Source of the DNA: Dyadobacter sp. 50-39 | Lineage (GTDB): Bacteria; Bacteroidota; Bacteroidia; Cytophagales; Spirosomataceae | NCBI GenBank assembly: GCA_001898145.1 | Contig: MKSR01000036.1 | Coordinates: 124,001 to 188,000 of the forward strand | Reading direction: 5' to 3' | Length of the DNA: 64,000 nt | Program-made: the position numbers and the translations under genes | Shown: positions 7,402 to 16,861 of the stretch, in pieces | Position numbering within the stretch: position 1 is the stretch's first letter | Layout: the number at the start of each line of letters is the position of its first letter | Notes under the pieces: model-generated | Database searches by the model: none | Seen by the model: the letters and a program-made list of their open reading frames with translations, nothing else | Told to the model about the DNA's origin: nothing

Positions 7402-9393
7402 TTACAGCAGCAACATCACCGCTCCCCGTTTGCTGATGACTTTCCCTTTGGTGGAAACACCTTCAATTTCCCATACATAAGTACCTGAAATGGCGGCGGC
7501 GCCTTTGAAAGAGCCGTCCCAGCCGGTGTTGAGCTGGTCGGTGAAGAATACCAGTTGCCCCCAGCGATTGTAGATACGAAAGTACCGGATCGACGCGATG
7601 TCGTTAACGACCGGTATAAGTACTTCATTTTTGCCATCGCCATTGGGCGAAAATGCGCTGGGGATAACAATGCTTTCCTGGCGCTTGATGGTAAGGTTTA
7701 CCTGCCCGGAACCCGTGCAGCCCTGCTCCGACGTTACATTTACCGTGTAAGATTTGTTTTCCTGCAAAATAGCAACCGGGCTTTGGATATTCGCATTGTT
7801 CAGTCCATCGGGCGGCGACCACACAAAGGTAGCTTCGGCATAATTGCGGATCTGAGGCGAAGTCGCGCTCAGCTGGAATGGAACGTTGTATTCCACCTGG
7901 GCATCGGGTGTGACATTGACCTCTAACTTGGGTGAAACGCGCACCAGCACTGTGTCAGAGAGGGTACAGGAACCCTTGGTCGTGGTAATGACATATTGTG
8001 TGGTCGCTTCCGGTGTAGCAACCGGTTCCAGTGCGCCGGCATTATCCAGCCCGTTTTGAGGTGCCCAGGAGAATGTTTGCCCGTTGCTGGTGGTTGCCAG
8101 GGTTACCGACTGGCCTACACAAAGGGTGGTGTCGGGCATGGTTTTCAGCGTGATATCACTTCCAAATGTCACGTCGGCGTTCTGCGCTGCGGTACAGCCG
8201 TTGCCGTCTTTGACAAATACCCTGTAACGCCCCATTGGCACCTGAAAAGCATTGGATGCCTGGTAATTCACCGAATCGATCGAATACTGGTACGGCCCTA
8301 TCCCGTCCTTGGCCGTGAGTGTGATGGTGCCGTTGGAGCCGGTTTCGCAATTGCCGCCGGTTACGTCCGCGGTGAGGGATGGATTGCTGATCACGATTTG
8401 CTTCCGGTTGTCGAGCGCATTGCCGCAAGACTGGCTCGTCACTGTGAGTGAAACGTTTTTGGTGCCGCCGGTAGGCCAGTTCAGCACATAAGGTCCCATT
8501 CCCGAACCGGAAACGACGGTTGCACCGTCCCAGTCCCATTTGAAATCGTAGCCTGTACCCGGCGAAGGAATGGCGCCGGTATATTTCACCTCCACGTTGG
8601 CCGTATTGCCGCAAACCGGGTTGGGGGAAATGGAGAAATCGGCATAGGAGTTGATACTGGCTTCGAAACAGATATCGGATACCGACTTATTCACCTCGGC
8701 CTGGGAAAAATGTTTGCCGTGAAAGGCGAGATAGGCAAAATTCGCTTCCCCTGATTCGCAGGTCTCGGCACTGTCGTCGCGGAAAATGTAAATCGGGACA
8801 CCGGTTTTGCCGACGTAATCTTTCGCCGAATCGATGTAGGTGGCGAACAGATTGTTGCCTACATACACTTCCATCCTTCCCGTGGCGCCGTCGCGCGTGA
8901 AGGTCAATAAATAGTAGGTGGATGAGTTAAAATAAGGGCATGCGCCCACGATGCCATTTGGAAAAAAATCGAGGCACCGTTCCGGGCTTCCGGGGGCACT
9001 CTTGAAGTAAATACCATTGTCGCGGGTACCGTTGGAGAAATCGATAATCCTGGCCCAGGTTGTGCCCCAGTTGGTCACCTTCAGGTAAAGTTGGATCGTA
9101 TATGACTCAGATACGAGGCCATCGTTGTTGGGGTATACCAATCCCCAGTTGAGATTGTTGTGAAAAACAGCCCGTCTGCCGCCGCAGGGGAGCATTTCTT
9201 CGAGGAAGACGCCTGGGATATTATCGCTGGCACATGAACCTGCTGCGCGTGCCAGTGCGAGGTCGGGTCCGCATTCGGGCTTCGCTACGGACAAGTCGTT
9301 TTTGAAACGATAGGTGTGTTTATCGGTTTGCGCCTGGGCAAAAGACAAAAAAGAGCATAAAAAAGTCAGAATATGTAAAGCGCTCCACTTCAT
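7402..9393 (-). CDS. Secreted T9SS cargo protein with LamG-like domain, PKD-like repeats and type B (CHU_C) sorting domain
   Basis: A 663-residue secreted protein: signal peptide (MKWSALHILTFLCSFLSFAQA), then a concanavalin/LamG-like region around residues 70-245 (YTIQLYLKVTN, TFTRDGATGRMEVYVGNNLFATYIDSA), then several Ig/PKD-like modules rich in Thr, Ser, Gly and Val. The final 85 residues are a gliding-motility-associated C-terminal domain: IPSAFSPNGDGKNEVL, FRIYNRWGQLVFF, GWDGSFKGAAAISGTYVWEI. This domain directs export by the type IX system and attachment to the cell surface. No catalytic motif is visible, so an adhesin or binding role is likely. Monocistronic by spacing. Confidence 0.9.
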   Translation of the reverse strand: MKWSALHILTFLCSFLSFAQAQTDKHTYRFKNDLSVAKPECGPDLALARAAGSCASDNIPGVFLEEMLPCGGRRAVFHNNLNWGLVYPNNDGLVSESYTIQLYLKVTNWGTTWARIIDFSNGTRDNGIYFKSAPGSPERCLDFFPNGIVGACPYFNSSTYYLLTFTRDGATGRMEVYVGNNLFATYIDSAKDYVGKTGVPIYIFRDDSAETCESGEANFAYLAFHGKHFSQAEVNKSVSDICFEASINSYADFSISPNPVCGNTANVEVKYTGAIPSPGTGYDFKWDWDGATVVSGSGMGPYVLNWPTGGTKNVSLTVTSQSCGNALDNRKQIVISNPSLTADVTGGNCETGSNGTITLTAKDGIGPYQYSIDSVNYQASNAFQVPMGRYRVFVKDGNGCTAAQNADVTFGSDITLKTMPDTTLCVGQSVTLATTSNGQTFSWAPQNGLDNAGALEPVATPEATTQYVITTTKGSCTLSDTVLVRVSPKLEVNVTPDAQVEYNVPFQLSATSPQIRNYAEATFVWSPPDGLNNANIQSPVAILQENKSYTVNVTSEQGCTGSGQVNLTIKRQESIVIPSAFSPNGDGKNEVLIPVVNDIASIRYFRIYNRWGQLVFFTDQLNTGWDGSFKGAAAISGTYVWEIEGVSTKGKVISKRGAVMLLL

Positions 9394-9558
9394 ATCATTG
9401 CCTGCCTGCCGAACGTGAGTAAAATTTGGGATTCAAAATTACTTTAAATACAACTAAAACGATGCCAGTTCGCCGCTTTTTTGATGGAGGGGGCCGGAAA
9501 CGGACTAGGCCCGCAAGTGCAGGCCTGATCCAGACAACCATATGTATGTGAGAGTTTA

Positions 9559-11007
9559 CTATGGGAGTACCCTTACGTCTCCGCGGCGGATCATGAGATT
9601 TTCCTTCGTTTTGAGGTCGTCATGAAGCATTTTGCGGAAACTGTCGACACGCTTCGTGGCGGTGAGGCGCTGGCCCTGCGGGGCTGGAATGCCCATCACA
9701 TCGAGCGCCTTGCGGAGCAGCGTTTCATTTTCATCGCCGAACGGCAGGTAAGGCACGGTAGTATCTTCGACCAGGTAGTCGGGCGTCATGCCATTGATCG
9801 TGCCGTAGTCCGACTCGCCATTGGCATTGGCGGTTTGGCCCAGCATAAGGTATACACCCCATTTCCATCGTTCCTGGTCATCGCCGATCAGTTGCCCGAA
9901 TAGGTTCTTGCCCGCCGTATGCTCGCCGATGCGGATGACACTCATGTAGGGTTTTAATCCATTGATGACCAGTTCGCTGGCCGACGCTGTGCCATTGGAA
10001 GTCAGTACGAACACACGGCTCAAACTGCTGCCGATATTGTTCGCTTCGTTCAGGAAGGTATAGTTCAATGCGTTCGCCCCCTGCATTTTTTGCCAGTATG
10101 CGGTATACTTGTCATTCCACTGCTCCTTGTAGAATACTTTGGAGCTCGTCACGCCCGTTCCGATCAGGGAGGCCAGCGTCTCGGCGGAGCTGATATAGCC
10201 ACCGGGATTGAACCGCAGGTCAAGCACCAGTTCATTCACCCCTTTGCTTTTGAAATCCGCGAAAACCTGGCGCAGCTCGTTGTCATATTTGGATTGATCG
10301 GCTTCGGTGCCGGGTACAAACTGTGTGTAAACCAGGTATCCGATCGTTTTGGCGTAATCCGGTTTTGAAATAACCGTTGAAAAAAGGACCGGATCTTCAC
10401 TCACTTGCGCCCTGGTTATGGTAACCGCCTGGGTGCCCGCCACGATGGACGAGCCGGAGACTTCTCCCAATGTAAATGTGGCCGTCTCGCTCCCGCTGAG
10501 CAACGACGCGTAGTTGCCGGAAGTCAGCTGCGTCCCGTTCACTTTCATGAGGATATCACCGCGTTTCAATCCAGCTGCTTCGGCAGGGCTGCCTTTCACC
10601 ACGTAGTTCAGAAAAGCGGCGATGTTAGACTTCCCGTTATCGATGTAAGACAGCGAATAGCTGATCCCGAAAATCTTGCTGATGCCGTTAAACTCGTTCT
10701 GCAATGCGTCGATATCATCGGTAACCATCGAAAACCGGTCAACCGTTGCGCGCTGGTAAACGAGTTTTTCAAAGTAGTCGTGAGGATCGATCGTATTATC
10801 CAGGCTGGTCTTTGCAGGCAGGTTTTTATACCAGAAATAGGCATCATCCATGACATCGTAAAGCCAGTTATTGATATCGGGGTAATCGGCCGTCGTTGTG
10901 GAATCAGTGGTCTTCACGGCCGGGGCGACATCCTTGTCGTTACACCCCACCACCGTCAACGCAAAAATCAGGACACAGAGCAGATGTAATCGTTTGAAAT
11001 TTACCAT
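9559..11007 (-). CDS. S41 family C-terminal processing peptidase, lipoprotein
   Basis: A 482-residue protein with a lipoprotein signal (MVNFKRLHLLCVLIFALTVVGC, Cys22), an N-terminal helical cap (DINNWLYDVMDDAYFWYKNLP), a PDZ domain around GSPAEAAGLKRGDILMKVNGTQLTSGN, and the S41 protease core with ELVLDLRFNPGGYISSAETLASLIG, the nucleophile block TSNGTASASELVINGLKPYM (Ser of SASE) and the Lys of GEHTAGKNLFGQ. This is the typical Bacteroidota S41 architecture, usually tethered to the outer membrane and facing the periplasm or the outside. The substrate is unknown. Monocistronic; its start is separated from the iolE stop by 276 bases holding the iol terminator. Confidence 0.92.
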   Translation of the reverse strand: MVNFKRLHLLCVLIFALTVVGCNDKDVAPAVKTTDSTTTADYPDINNWLYDVMDDAYFWYKNLPAKTSLDNTIDPHDYFEKLVYQRATVDRFSMVTDDIDALQNEFNGISKIFGISYSLSYIDNGKSNIAAFLNYVVKGSPAEAAGLKRGDILMKVNGTQLTSGNYASLLSGSETATFTLGEVSGSSIVAGTQAVTITRAQVSEDPVLFSTVISKPDYAKTIGYLVYTQFVPGTEADQSKYDNELRQVFADFKSKGVNELVLDLRFNPGGYISSAETLASLIGTGVTSSKVFYKEQWNDKYTAYWQKMQGANALNYTFLNEANNIGSSLSRVFVLTSNGTASASELVINGLKPYMSVIRIGEHTAGKNLFGQLIGDDQERWKWGVYLMLGQTANANGESDYGTINGMTPDYLVEDTTVPYLPFGDENETLLRKALDVMGIPAPQGQRLTATKRVDSFRKMLHDDLKTKENLMIRRGDVRVLP

Positions 11008-11200
11008 AGTGTTCAGTTTAAAAGTAATGCGTAAACTGATGTGCCATAGGCCGTGTTTGTCAAGCAGGTTAATCGGTAATATACTGCTGTTACGTGCGGT
11101 GGAGGGGAAATGTGGCGGGGCCCATGATAGTTGAGCCGAAATATTTAGTAATTCGTTATTTCAAAGCCGTTACCCTTTCGAAGATAGAACGTAGGAGTGA

Positions 11201-11265
11201 CAAAAATTATCGCCACTGGTCCGGAGGCTTTTGAAACAAAAGTCGCGTCCTGGGCCAGTGGCGAT
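11201..11265 (-). terminator. Long hairpin terminator at the end of the iol operon
   Basis: A perfect 11-bp outer stem (ATCGCCACTGG at 11209-11219 with its complement at 11255-11265) encloses an inner CTTTTG/CAAAAG stem. On the minus strand the structure is followed by AATTTTTG (11201-11208). It sits 19 bases past the iolE stop and is the likely end of the eight-gene inositol operon. The region 11008-11200 upstream of the S41 gene shows no gene. Confidence 0.7.
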
Positions 11266-11283
11266 TTATGAAGAAATGAGTGC

Positions 11284-12186
11284 TTAAATCCCTGTCAATC
11301 CCCTGAAAAAATTCCTGGCGATAATGGCATATTCGAGCGGGTTGGCCTTGGCGGGGTCTTGCTCGGCTTCGAGGACGATCCAGCCGGTGTAGTTGCTTTC
11401 TTTGATGATCGCGAACAGTGAAGGGAAGTCGATGCAGCCTTCTGGATCGCCCGGTACGGTGAAGACGCCGTTTTTAACGGCCGTCAGAAAGCTCAGCCGC
11501 TCGTCGTGTACACGTCGCAGCACGTTGGGGCGTACGTCTTTCAGGTGTATATGTGCAGTGCGGCCGATGTATTTGTTCAATGCCGCTACCGGATCTTCGC
11601 CGGCGAAATGGAAATGCCCGCAATCATAGTTCAGAAATACGTAGTCGGGGTTGGTTTCATTCAGCAGCCGATCGGTTTCCTCGACGGTCTGAATGCAGGT
11701 CCCCATATGGTGGTGAAACGCCAGTTTCATACCGCGATCACGGGCAATTTTGCCCAATTCAGTCAGGCCGTAGGTGAAACTATTCCATTCTTCACGGGTA
11801 TTCAGCATTCCTTTACCCTCAAAAACCGGCACTTCCATTTGCCCCTGACAGCTGTTTCCGGTTTCGCCTCCGCCGATTACTTTGGCGCCCATGATTTCCA
11901 GGAAATCGAGCAGTTTGGTGAAATTCTCGCGGTTTTCGGCGAAAGATTTGGTCGTCAGTTCATAACTGTTCCATTGGTTGCAAATCTGCAAGCCGCGCAG
12001 TTCCAATGCCTTTTTCAAAACATTGGTATCGCGTGGAAACTTGTTACCCACTTCGCAGCCTGTAAAACCGGCCAGCGCCATCTCGCTCACGCATTGCTCG
12101 AATGTATTTTCGCCGCCGAGCTCCGGCATATCGTCGTTGGTCCAATTGATAGGAGCAACGCCCAGTTTAATGTTTTCGAAGTTCAT
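11284..12186 (-). CDS. iolE: Myo-inosose-2 dehydratase
   Basis: A 300-residue TIM-barrel enzyme (xylose-isomerase-like) that dehydrates scyllo-inosose (2-keto-myo-inositol) to 3D-(3,5/4)-trihydroxycyclohexane-1,2-dione, step two of myo-inositol breakdown. The start KLGVAPINWTNDDMPELGGENTFEQCVSEM is the IolE signature; metal and substrate residues lie in AFHHHMGTCIQT, LNYDCGHFHFAGEDP, AHIHLKDV and GWIVLEAEQD. The length fits the family. It is the last gene of the operon, 3 bases after the iolD stop, which indicates translational coupling with IolD, the next enzyme of the pathway. It could be called IolI-like on fold alone, but the N-terminal block and its partners favour IolE. Confidence 0.93.
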   Translation of the reverse strand: MNFENIKLGVAPINWTNDDMPELGGENTFEQCVSEMALAGFTGCEVGNKFPRDTNVLKKALELRGLQICNQWNSYELTTKSFAENRENFTKLLDFLEIMGAKVIGGGETGNSCQGQMEVPVFEGKGMLNTREEWNSFTYGLTELGKIARDRGMKLAFHHHMGTCIQTVEETDRLLNETNPDYVFLNYDCGHFHFAGEDPVAALNKYIGRTAHIHLKDVRPNVLRRVHDERLSFLTAVKNGVFTVPGDPEGCIDFPSLFAIIKESNYTGWIVLEAEQDPAKANPLEYAIIARNFFRGLTGI

Positions 12187-12189
12187 TCC

Positions 12190-14055
12190 TTATAAGAAAA
12201 TTCGTTGCGTTTTTTTGTTCTCGCGATAAGTTTCGTACGCCTTTTGAACCGTACCGGAGGTCGAAACTTCTGCTATGGGCACTTCCCACCAGGCGTGGTA
12301 ACCTTTTACGGTGCGGTAGAGGCTGGTTTCGATGTAGATAACGGTGGTCCGGTCGGCGTTTTTGGCTTCGGCCAATGCATTTTCCAGTGATGCGCGGTCG
12401 GTAGCGCGGATCACGTTTGCGCCGAGGCTCTCGGCGTTTTTGGCAAGGTCTACCGGCAGGAAGCCGCCCGACAGCTGGCCGGTTGCATCGTCGCGGTATT
12501 TATACATTGTGCCAAATCGCTCGCTGCCAATGCTTTCCGAAAGGCCGCCAATGCTGGCGTAGCCATTGTTGTTCAGAAGCAGGATCGTAAAGCGTACGCC
12601 TTCCTGAATGGCCGTCACGATTTCGTGGTTATTCATGAGGTAACCCCCGTCGCCGCAGAGCACATATACTTCACGCGTCGGGTCAGCCATTTTAGCGCCG
12701 AGGCCCGCCGCTATTTCATAGCCCATGCACGAGTACCCGTATTCGAGGTGGAAGTTTTTCGGGTCGGTAGCACGCCAGAGTTTGTGCAGATCGCCCGGGG
12801 CACTGCCGGATGCATTGATCATTACGTCGCGGTCATCCATGAAGCTGTTCAGCGTACCGATCACCACCGCCTGGTCGATCGGCGGTACGGTACTGTTGCC
12901 TTCGGCGTAAATCTGGGTCACCTCATCGTCCCAGGCTTTGTTGATACCGGCAATGTGCTCCCGGTATTCTGCCGCTACCTCAAAATCACCGAGGAGTCCG
13001 GCAAGTTCTTCCAAAACAGCCTTGGCATCCCCGATCACCGGCAATGCAGCATGTTTGAATGCATCGAACTCGCTGATATTGATATTGACGAACCGGACGT
13101 CCGCATTCTTGAAGATCGATTTGGATGCCGTCGTAAAGTCGCTGTACCGGGTGCCGATCCCGATCACGAGATCAGCCTGGTTGGCCACATCGATCGCATA
13201 TTTGGTACCTGTTGCACCGAGCCCGCCAATGCTGTAAGGCGCATCGTAGCGCACCGCGCCTTTGCCCGCGAACGTTTCGCCCACAGGAATCCCGGTTTTG
13301 GAAGCAAACTGGTGAAGCGTTTCGGTGGCGCCGCTGTAAATGGCCCCGCCGCCCGCTACGATCACCGGTTTTTTAGCAGATTTGATCCATTCAGCCGCCT
13401 TCTGCAAGGTTACCAGGTCCGGGCGCGGCCGGCCGACATGCCATACGCGTTTTTGAAATAGTGATTCGGGAAAATCGTAAGCGTGGGTTTGCACATCCTG
13501 CGGCATCGAGAGTGTCACGCAACCCATTTCTGCCTGCGAGGTGAGCACGCGCATTACTTCGGGAAGCGAGTAAATGAGCTGCTCGGGACGGTTAATGCGG
13601 TCCCAGTATTTGGAAACCGGTTTGAAACAGTCATTCACTGAAATATCCTGCGAGGCCGCGCTTTCGAGCTGCTGTAAAACCGGGTTCGGTTCACGGGTTG
13701 CAAAAATATCACCCGGCAGAAGTAGTACAGGCAACCGGTTGATGGTCGCCAGTGCGGCGCCGGTGATCATATTGGTAGCACCCGGACCGATCGAAGTCGT
13801 GCAAACGAATGCGCCCAGCCGGTTCTTCACCTTGGCATAGGCCACCGCCGTATGCACCATCGACTGCTCGTTGCGGCATTGGTAGTACCGGAAATCCGGG
13901 TTTTCCTGCAAGGCCTGGCCGAGTCCGGCCACATTGCCGTGCCCGAAAATACCGAAGCAACCCCCAAAATAGGGCTCCTCTACGCCGTCGCGCTCAATGT
14001 ACTGGTTTTTGAGAAACATGATGGTAGCCTGGGCCACCGTAAGTCGTTTGGTCAT
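12190..14055 (-). CDS. iolD: 3D-(3,5/4)-trihydroxycyclohexane-1,2-dione acylhydrolase (ThDP-dependent)
   Basis: A 621-residue thiamine-diphosphate enzyme that opens the ring of the dione made by IolE to give 5-deoxy-D-glucuronate. The three ThDP-enzyme domains are visible: the N-terminal PYR domain with CRNEQSMVHTAVAYAK (catalytic Glu), a central domain around GVILKPVIVAGGGAIYSG-type sequence, and the C-terminal PP domain with the cofactor motif GDGGYLMNNHEIVTAIQEG...NNNGYASIGG. The N-terminal RLTVAQATIMFLKNQYIERDGVEEPYFGG is specific to IolD among acetolactate-synthase-like proteins. It lies 30 bases after the aldolase gene and 3 bases before iolE in the same direction. Confidence 0.95.
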   Translation of the reverse strand: MTKRLTVAQATIMFLKNQYIERDGVEEPYFGGCFGIFGHGNVAGLGQALQENPDFRYYQCRNEQSMVHTAVAYAKVKNRLGAFVCTTSIGPGATNMITGAALATINRLPVLLLPGDIFATREPNPVLQQLESAASQDISVNDCFKPVSKYWDRINRPEQLIYSLPEVMRVLTSQAEMGCVTLSMPQDVQTHAYDFPESLFQKRVWHVGRPRPDLVTLQKAAEWIKSAKKPVIVAGGGAIYSGATETLHQFASKTGIPVGETFAGKGAVRYDAPYSIGGLGATGTKYAIDVANQADLVIGIGTRYSDFTTASKSIFKNADVRFVNINISEFDAFKHAALPVIGDAKAVLEELAGLLGDFEVAAEYREHIAGINKAWDDEVTQIYAEGNSTVPPIDQAVVIGTLNSFMDDRDVMINASGSAPGDLHKLWRATDPKNFHLEYGYSCMGYEIAAGLGAKMADPTREVYVLCGDGGYLMNNHEIVTAIQEGVRFTILLLNNNGYASIGGLSESIGSERFGTMYKYRDDATGQLSGGFLPVDLAKNAESLGANVIRATDRASLENALAEAKNADRTTVIYIETSLYRTVKGYHAWWEVPIAEVSTSGTVQKAYETYRENKKTQRIFL

Positions 14056-14085
14056 GTCTTTGAATATTTACTGTTCGAAACAGAG

Positions 14086-15036
14086 TCAGCTGATATTGTC
14101 GCCGAAATCGCCCGCCTTGCCCGTGCAACCGAACAGATCGAACTTTTTCAGCATAAATTTTTTGTATTCTTCCATGAAGATCTTCCCTGGTGTAGTGGGG
14201 GCGAATTCATCGGGCCGGTCACGGAAAAATTCCCGGTTGACCATCGTCCAGAGCAGCCGGGTATCGGTAGCGATATTGATTTTGCAAATACCCAGCGGAA
14301 TGGCTTTTCTAACTTCCTCTTCCTGCACGCCCTTGGCATCGGTTTTCAACTGGCCGCCCGCCGCATTAATGCGTTCGATCACTTCCGGAACGACATTGGA
14401 GCCTCCGTGCAGTACGAGCGGAAAGCCCGGCAGGCGCTGTTGTATTTCTTCCAGGATATGGAACTGCAATCCCTGTCCGCCGGAGAACTTGTAAGCGCCG
14501 TGACTGGTACCTACGGCAATGGCCAGGCTGTCACAATCGGTGAGATGCACAAAATCTTCCACCTGCTGCGGATTCGTATAAAATGAATGCGCAGCATCGA
14601 CGGTCAGGTCGTCTTCTACACCCGCCAGCACACCAAGTTCGGCTTCCACGCTCATGCCTTTGGCGTGCGCCGCGGCTACCACGGCCTTCGTACGGGCCAC
14701 ATTCTTTTCAAAACTGTCGTGCGAGGCATCGATCATCACCGAGGTGTAGCCGCCTTTGTCGATTGCGTCGAAAATATGTTCTTCATAACCGTGATCCATG
14801 TGGATCGCGTAGGTGACGCGCGGGTAAATGCGTGCGGCGGCGGCTATCATGGACAGGAGCATGTCCGCATGGGCATAGTCGCGTGCGAAGGGCGTGGTCT
14901 GCACGATAAAAGGCGCATCCGCTTCCTGAGCAGCGGCGAAAAGGCCATGGATTTCTTCCATGAAGAACACGTTCACGGCCGGTATCGCGTAGCGGCCATA
15001 GCATTTTTCAAAAAGTTGGCGAGTTGTCAGTAGCAT
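14086..15036 (-). CDS. iolJ: Class II aldolase, probable 6-phospho-5-dehydro-2-deoxy-D-gluconate aldolase
   Basis: A 316-residue zinc-dependent class II aldolase. AIHMDHG holds the catalytic Asp and a zinc His; VEAELGVLAG, AIAVGTSHGAYKF (zinc His), LVLHGGSNVVPE (zinc His) and CKINIATDTRL (phosphate-binding end) are the remaining family blocks. In the inositol pathway IolJ splits 5-dehydro-2-deoxygluconate 6-phosphate into malonate semialdehyde and dihydroxyacetone phosphate. By sequence alone it could be a fructose- or tagatose-bisphosphate aldolase; its place between the transporter gene (8-base gap) and iolD, and the lack of any other aldolase in the operon, favour IolJ. The first and third Met codons near the start are close; the start at 15036 aligns with family N-termini. 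Confidence 0.88.
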   Translation of the reverse strand: MLLTTRQLFEKCYGRYAIPAVNVFFMEEIHGLFAAAQEADAPFIVQTTPFARDYAHADMLLSMIAAAARIYPRVTYAIHMDHGYEEHIFDAIDKGGYTSVMIDASHDSFEKNVARTKAVVAAAHAKGMSVEAELGVLAGVEDDLTVDAAHSFYTNPQQVEDFVHLTDCDSLAIAVGTSHGAYKFSGGQGLQFHILEEIQQRLPGFPLVLHGGSNVVPEVIERINAAGGQLKTDAKGVQEEEVRKAIPLGICKINIATDTRLLWTMVNREFFRDRPDEFAPTTPGKIFMEEYKKFMLKKFDLFGCTGKAGDFGDNIS

Positions 15037-15044
15037 TGGAATGG

Positions 15045-16655
15045 TTACCAGAAAATGGTGTATAAAGCTGCCAGCACACCGCAGATCAGCACCGAGCCTA
15101 TCGCGAAGCTCCTGCCGGGCTGGAACATTGATGCCTCTATGTTCAGGCCCTTCGGATTGTTCTTGCTTTTGGGATCAGCCAGGGAAATGGCGGCGATAAC
15201 CGCGCAGAGTATCAGGAAAATGTAGCCCATGCGGTCCAGAAACGGAATTTCGGGGTACATAAACTTGCCGGCTGTCGATAGCGGGATCGTCAGCAACGCG
15301 GCTGCCAATGCGGCAGCGGAGGTAGTCCGTTTCCAGAACATTCCGAGGATGAATATCGCAAACACTCCTGGCGTAATGAAGCTGCTATATTCCTGGATAA
15401 ACTGGTAGGCCTGGTCGAGGACCCGTAACTGCGGTGCGATAAGGACACCGATGGCCATTGCAACATAGATTGTGATGCGGCCTACGCGCACCAACTGGCG
15501 CTCGCTGGCCTGCGGCGCAATGTACTGTTTGTAAATGTCTAATGTAAAAATCGTTGAAATACTGTTGGCTTTACCGGCTAGGGACGCCACTATGGCCGCG
15601 GTAAGCGCTGCAAAAGCCATCCCCTTCAAGCCTGCGGGCAGGAGGTTCAGCAGAACCGGGTAGGCATGGTCAGGTTTCACCACATTGCCGGCGAGCATTT
15701 CTTGCTGGAACATGCCGTTTTGATATAAAACGAAGGCTGCAATGCCCGGGATCACAACGATGATGGGGATGAGCAATTTGAGCAAAGCGGCGAACAGAAT
15801 GCCTTTCCGGGCAGTTGGCAAGCTGGCACCAAGGCTGCGCTGGATAATGTACTGGTTGCAGCCGAAATAGGCCAGGTTGTTGATCCACATGGCACCGAGG
15901 ATCACCGTCAGGCCGGGAAGGTCTTTGTAGAACGGATTATCCTTCGGCAGGATCATATGGAAATGCGAATCAGCCTGTTCTTTCAGTAACCCGAGTGCAT
16001 TGAAAATGCCCGGTCTGTTGAAATGCTGCGATACCAGATCCAATGCAAGGTAAGTAGTTGCCAACCCTCCGAGGACGAGCACAACCACCTGCACCACATC
16101 CGTATAGCCGATTACCTTCATCCCGCCGATCGTAATCACGACGGCAAACAGTCCCAGTCCCACGATCGCGTATTGAAAATCAATTCCGGCAGTCACTTCA
16201 AGCGCCAGGGCGCCGAGGTACAAAATGGATGTCAGGTTTACAAATACATACAGCAGAAGCCAGAAAACCGCCATGATGGTCGCTACTGTCGGATTATACC
16301 TTTCCCGCAGGAACTGCGGCATGGTGTAGATCTTGTTTTTGAGATACACCGGGAGAATGAACAACGCCACGACGATCAGGGAGGCTGCCGCCATCCATTC
16401 GTAGGAAGAAATGGCCAGCCCAATGGCAAATCCCGATCCCGACATTCCGATAAAGTGCTCCGCAGAAATGTTGGAAGCGATGATCGAGGCACCGATCGCC
16501 CAGAATGTCAGCGAACCCTCCGCAAGAAAGTAGTCGGTCGAACTGACTTCTTTCGAGCTTTTCTTTCTATAAATCCAGTAACCGTAAGCGGAAACGCCTA
16601 TCAGATAGATGAAAAATACTATGTAATCCAGCGATTGCAGACCGGTAGTGGACAT
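15045..16655 (-). CDS. Sodium:solute symporter (SSS/SglT-like), probable myo-inositol transporter
   Basis: A 536-residue inner-membrane symporter of the sodium/glucose cotransporter family with about 13-14 hydrophobic helices. The SSS signatures are visible: GASIIASNISAEHFIGMSGSGFA near residue 57, TIGGMKVIGYTDVVQVVVLVLGG near 175, and GLKGMAFAALTAAIVASLAGKANSISTIFTLDIYKQY near 345, whose Ser and Thr contribute to the sodium site. The family carries glucose, galactose, inositol and similar polyols. Encoded between iolG and the aldolase, it is the obvious inner-membrane inositol importer; substrate is inferred from context. A 206-bp gap with a repeat-rich palindromic element separates it from iolG. 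Confidence 0.9.
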   Translation of the reverse strand: MSTTGLQSLDYIVFFIYLIGVSAYGYWIYRKKSSKEVSSTDYFLAEGSLTFWAIGASIIASNISAEHFIGMSGSGFAIGLAISSYEWMAAASLIVVALFILPVYLKNKIYTMPQFLRERYNPTVATIMAVFWLLLYVFVNLTSILYLGALALEVTAGIDFQYAIVGLGLFAVVITIGGMKVIGYTDVVQVVVLVLGGLATTYLALDLVSQHFNRPGIFNALGLLKEQADSHFHMILPKDNPFYKDLPGLTVILGAMWINNLAYFGCNQYIIQRSLGASLPTARKGILFAALLKLLIPIIVVIPGIAAFVLYQNGMFQQEMLAGNVVKPDHAYPVLLNLLPAGLKGMAFAALTAAIVASLAGKANSISTIFTLDIYKQYIAPQASERQLVRVGRITIYVAMAIGVLIAPQLRVLDQAYQFIQEYSSFITPGVFAIFILGMFWKRTTSAAALAAALLTIPLSTAGKFMYPEIPFLDRMGYIFLILCAVIAAISLADPKSKNNPKGLNIEASMFQPGRSFAIGSVLICGVLAALYTIFW

Positions 16656-16711
16656 GCTTATGAAAGGGTTAGTTAATTAAATGGGATTGTGAAGGATGAC
16701 GGGGAACGGTA

Positions 16712-16861
16712 TTGGTCGGGTTGGTCAGGTGTTGGTCAAGTGTAGTCAGGTATTGTCAGGCGTCGGTAAAAAGTCAAACTTATTGATTTTTCCCAACAAC
16801 TGACCAAACCTGCCCGCACTTGGCTATACCTGACTATTCTACTACACCTGACTAAACCCTG
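16712..16861. repeat. Intergenic palindromic element made of degenerate ~10-base units (element A)
   Basis: The left arm, 16712-16762, holds five tandem variants of TTGGTCAGGTG (GGTCGGG, GGTCAGG, GGTCAAG, AGTCAGG, TGTCAGG). After an AT-rich middle, the right arm, about 16799-16861, holds reverse-complement variants (CTGACCAAACC, CACTTGG, ACCTGACTA, ACACCTGACTA, TATACCTG). The last unit runs into the stop codon of iolG. The transcript could form a long imperfect hairpin inside the operon between iolG and the transporter gene. Confidence 0.7.

Noticed and set aside
12625-13461. A 278-codon open frame on the plus strand
   Set aside because: Antisense to iolD; same explanation.
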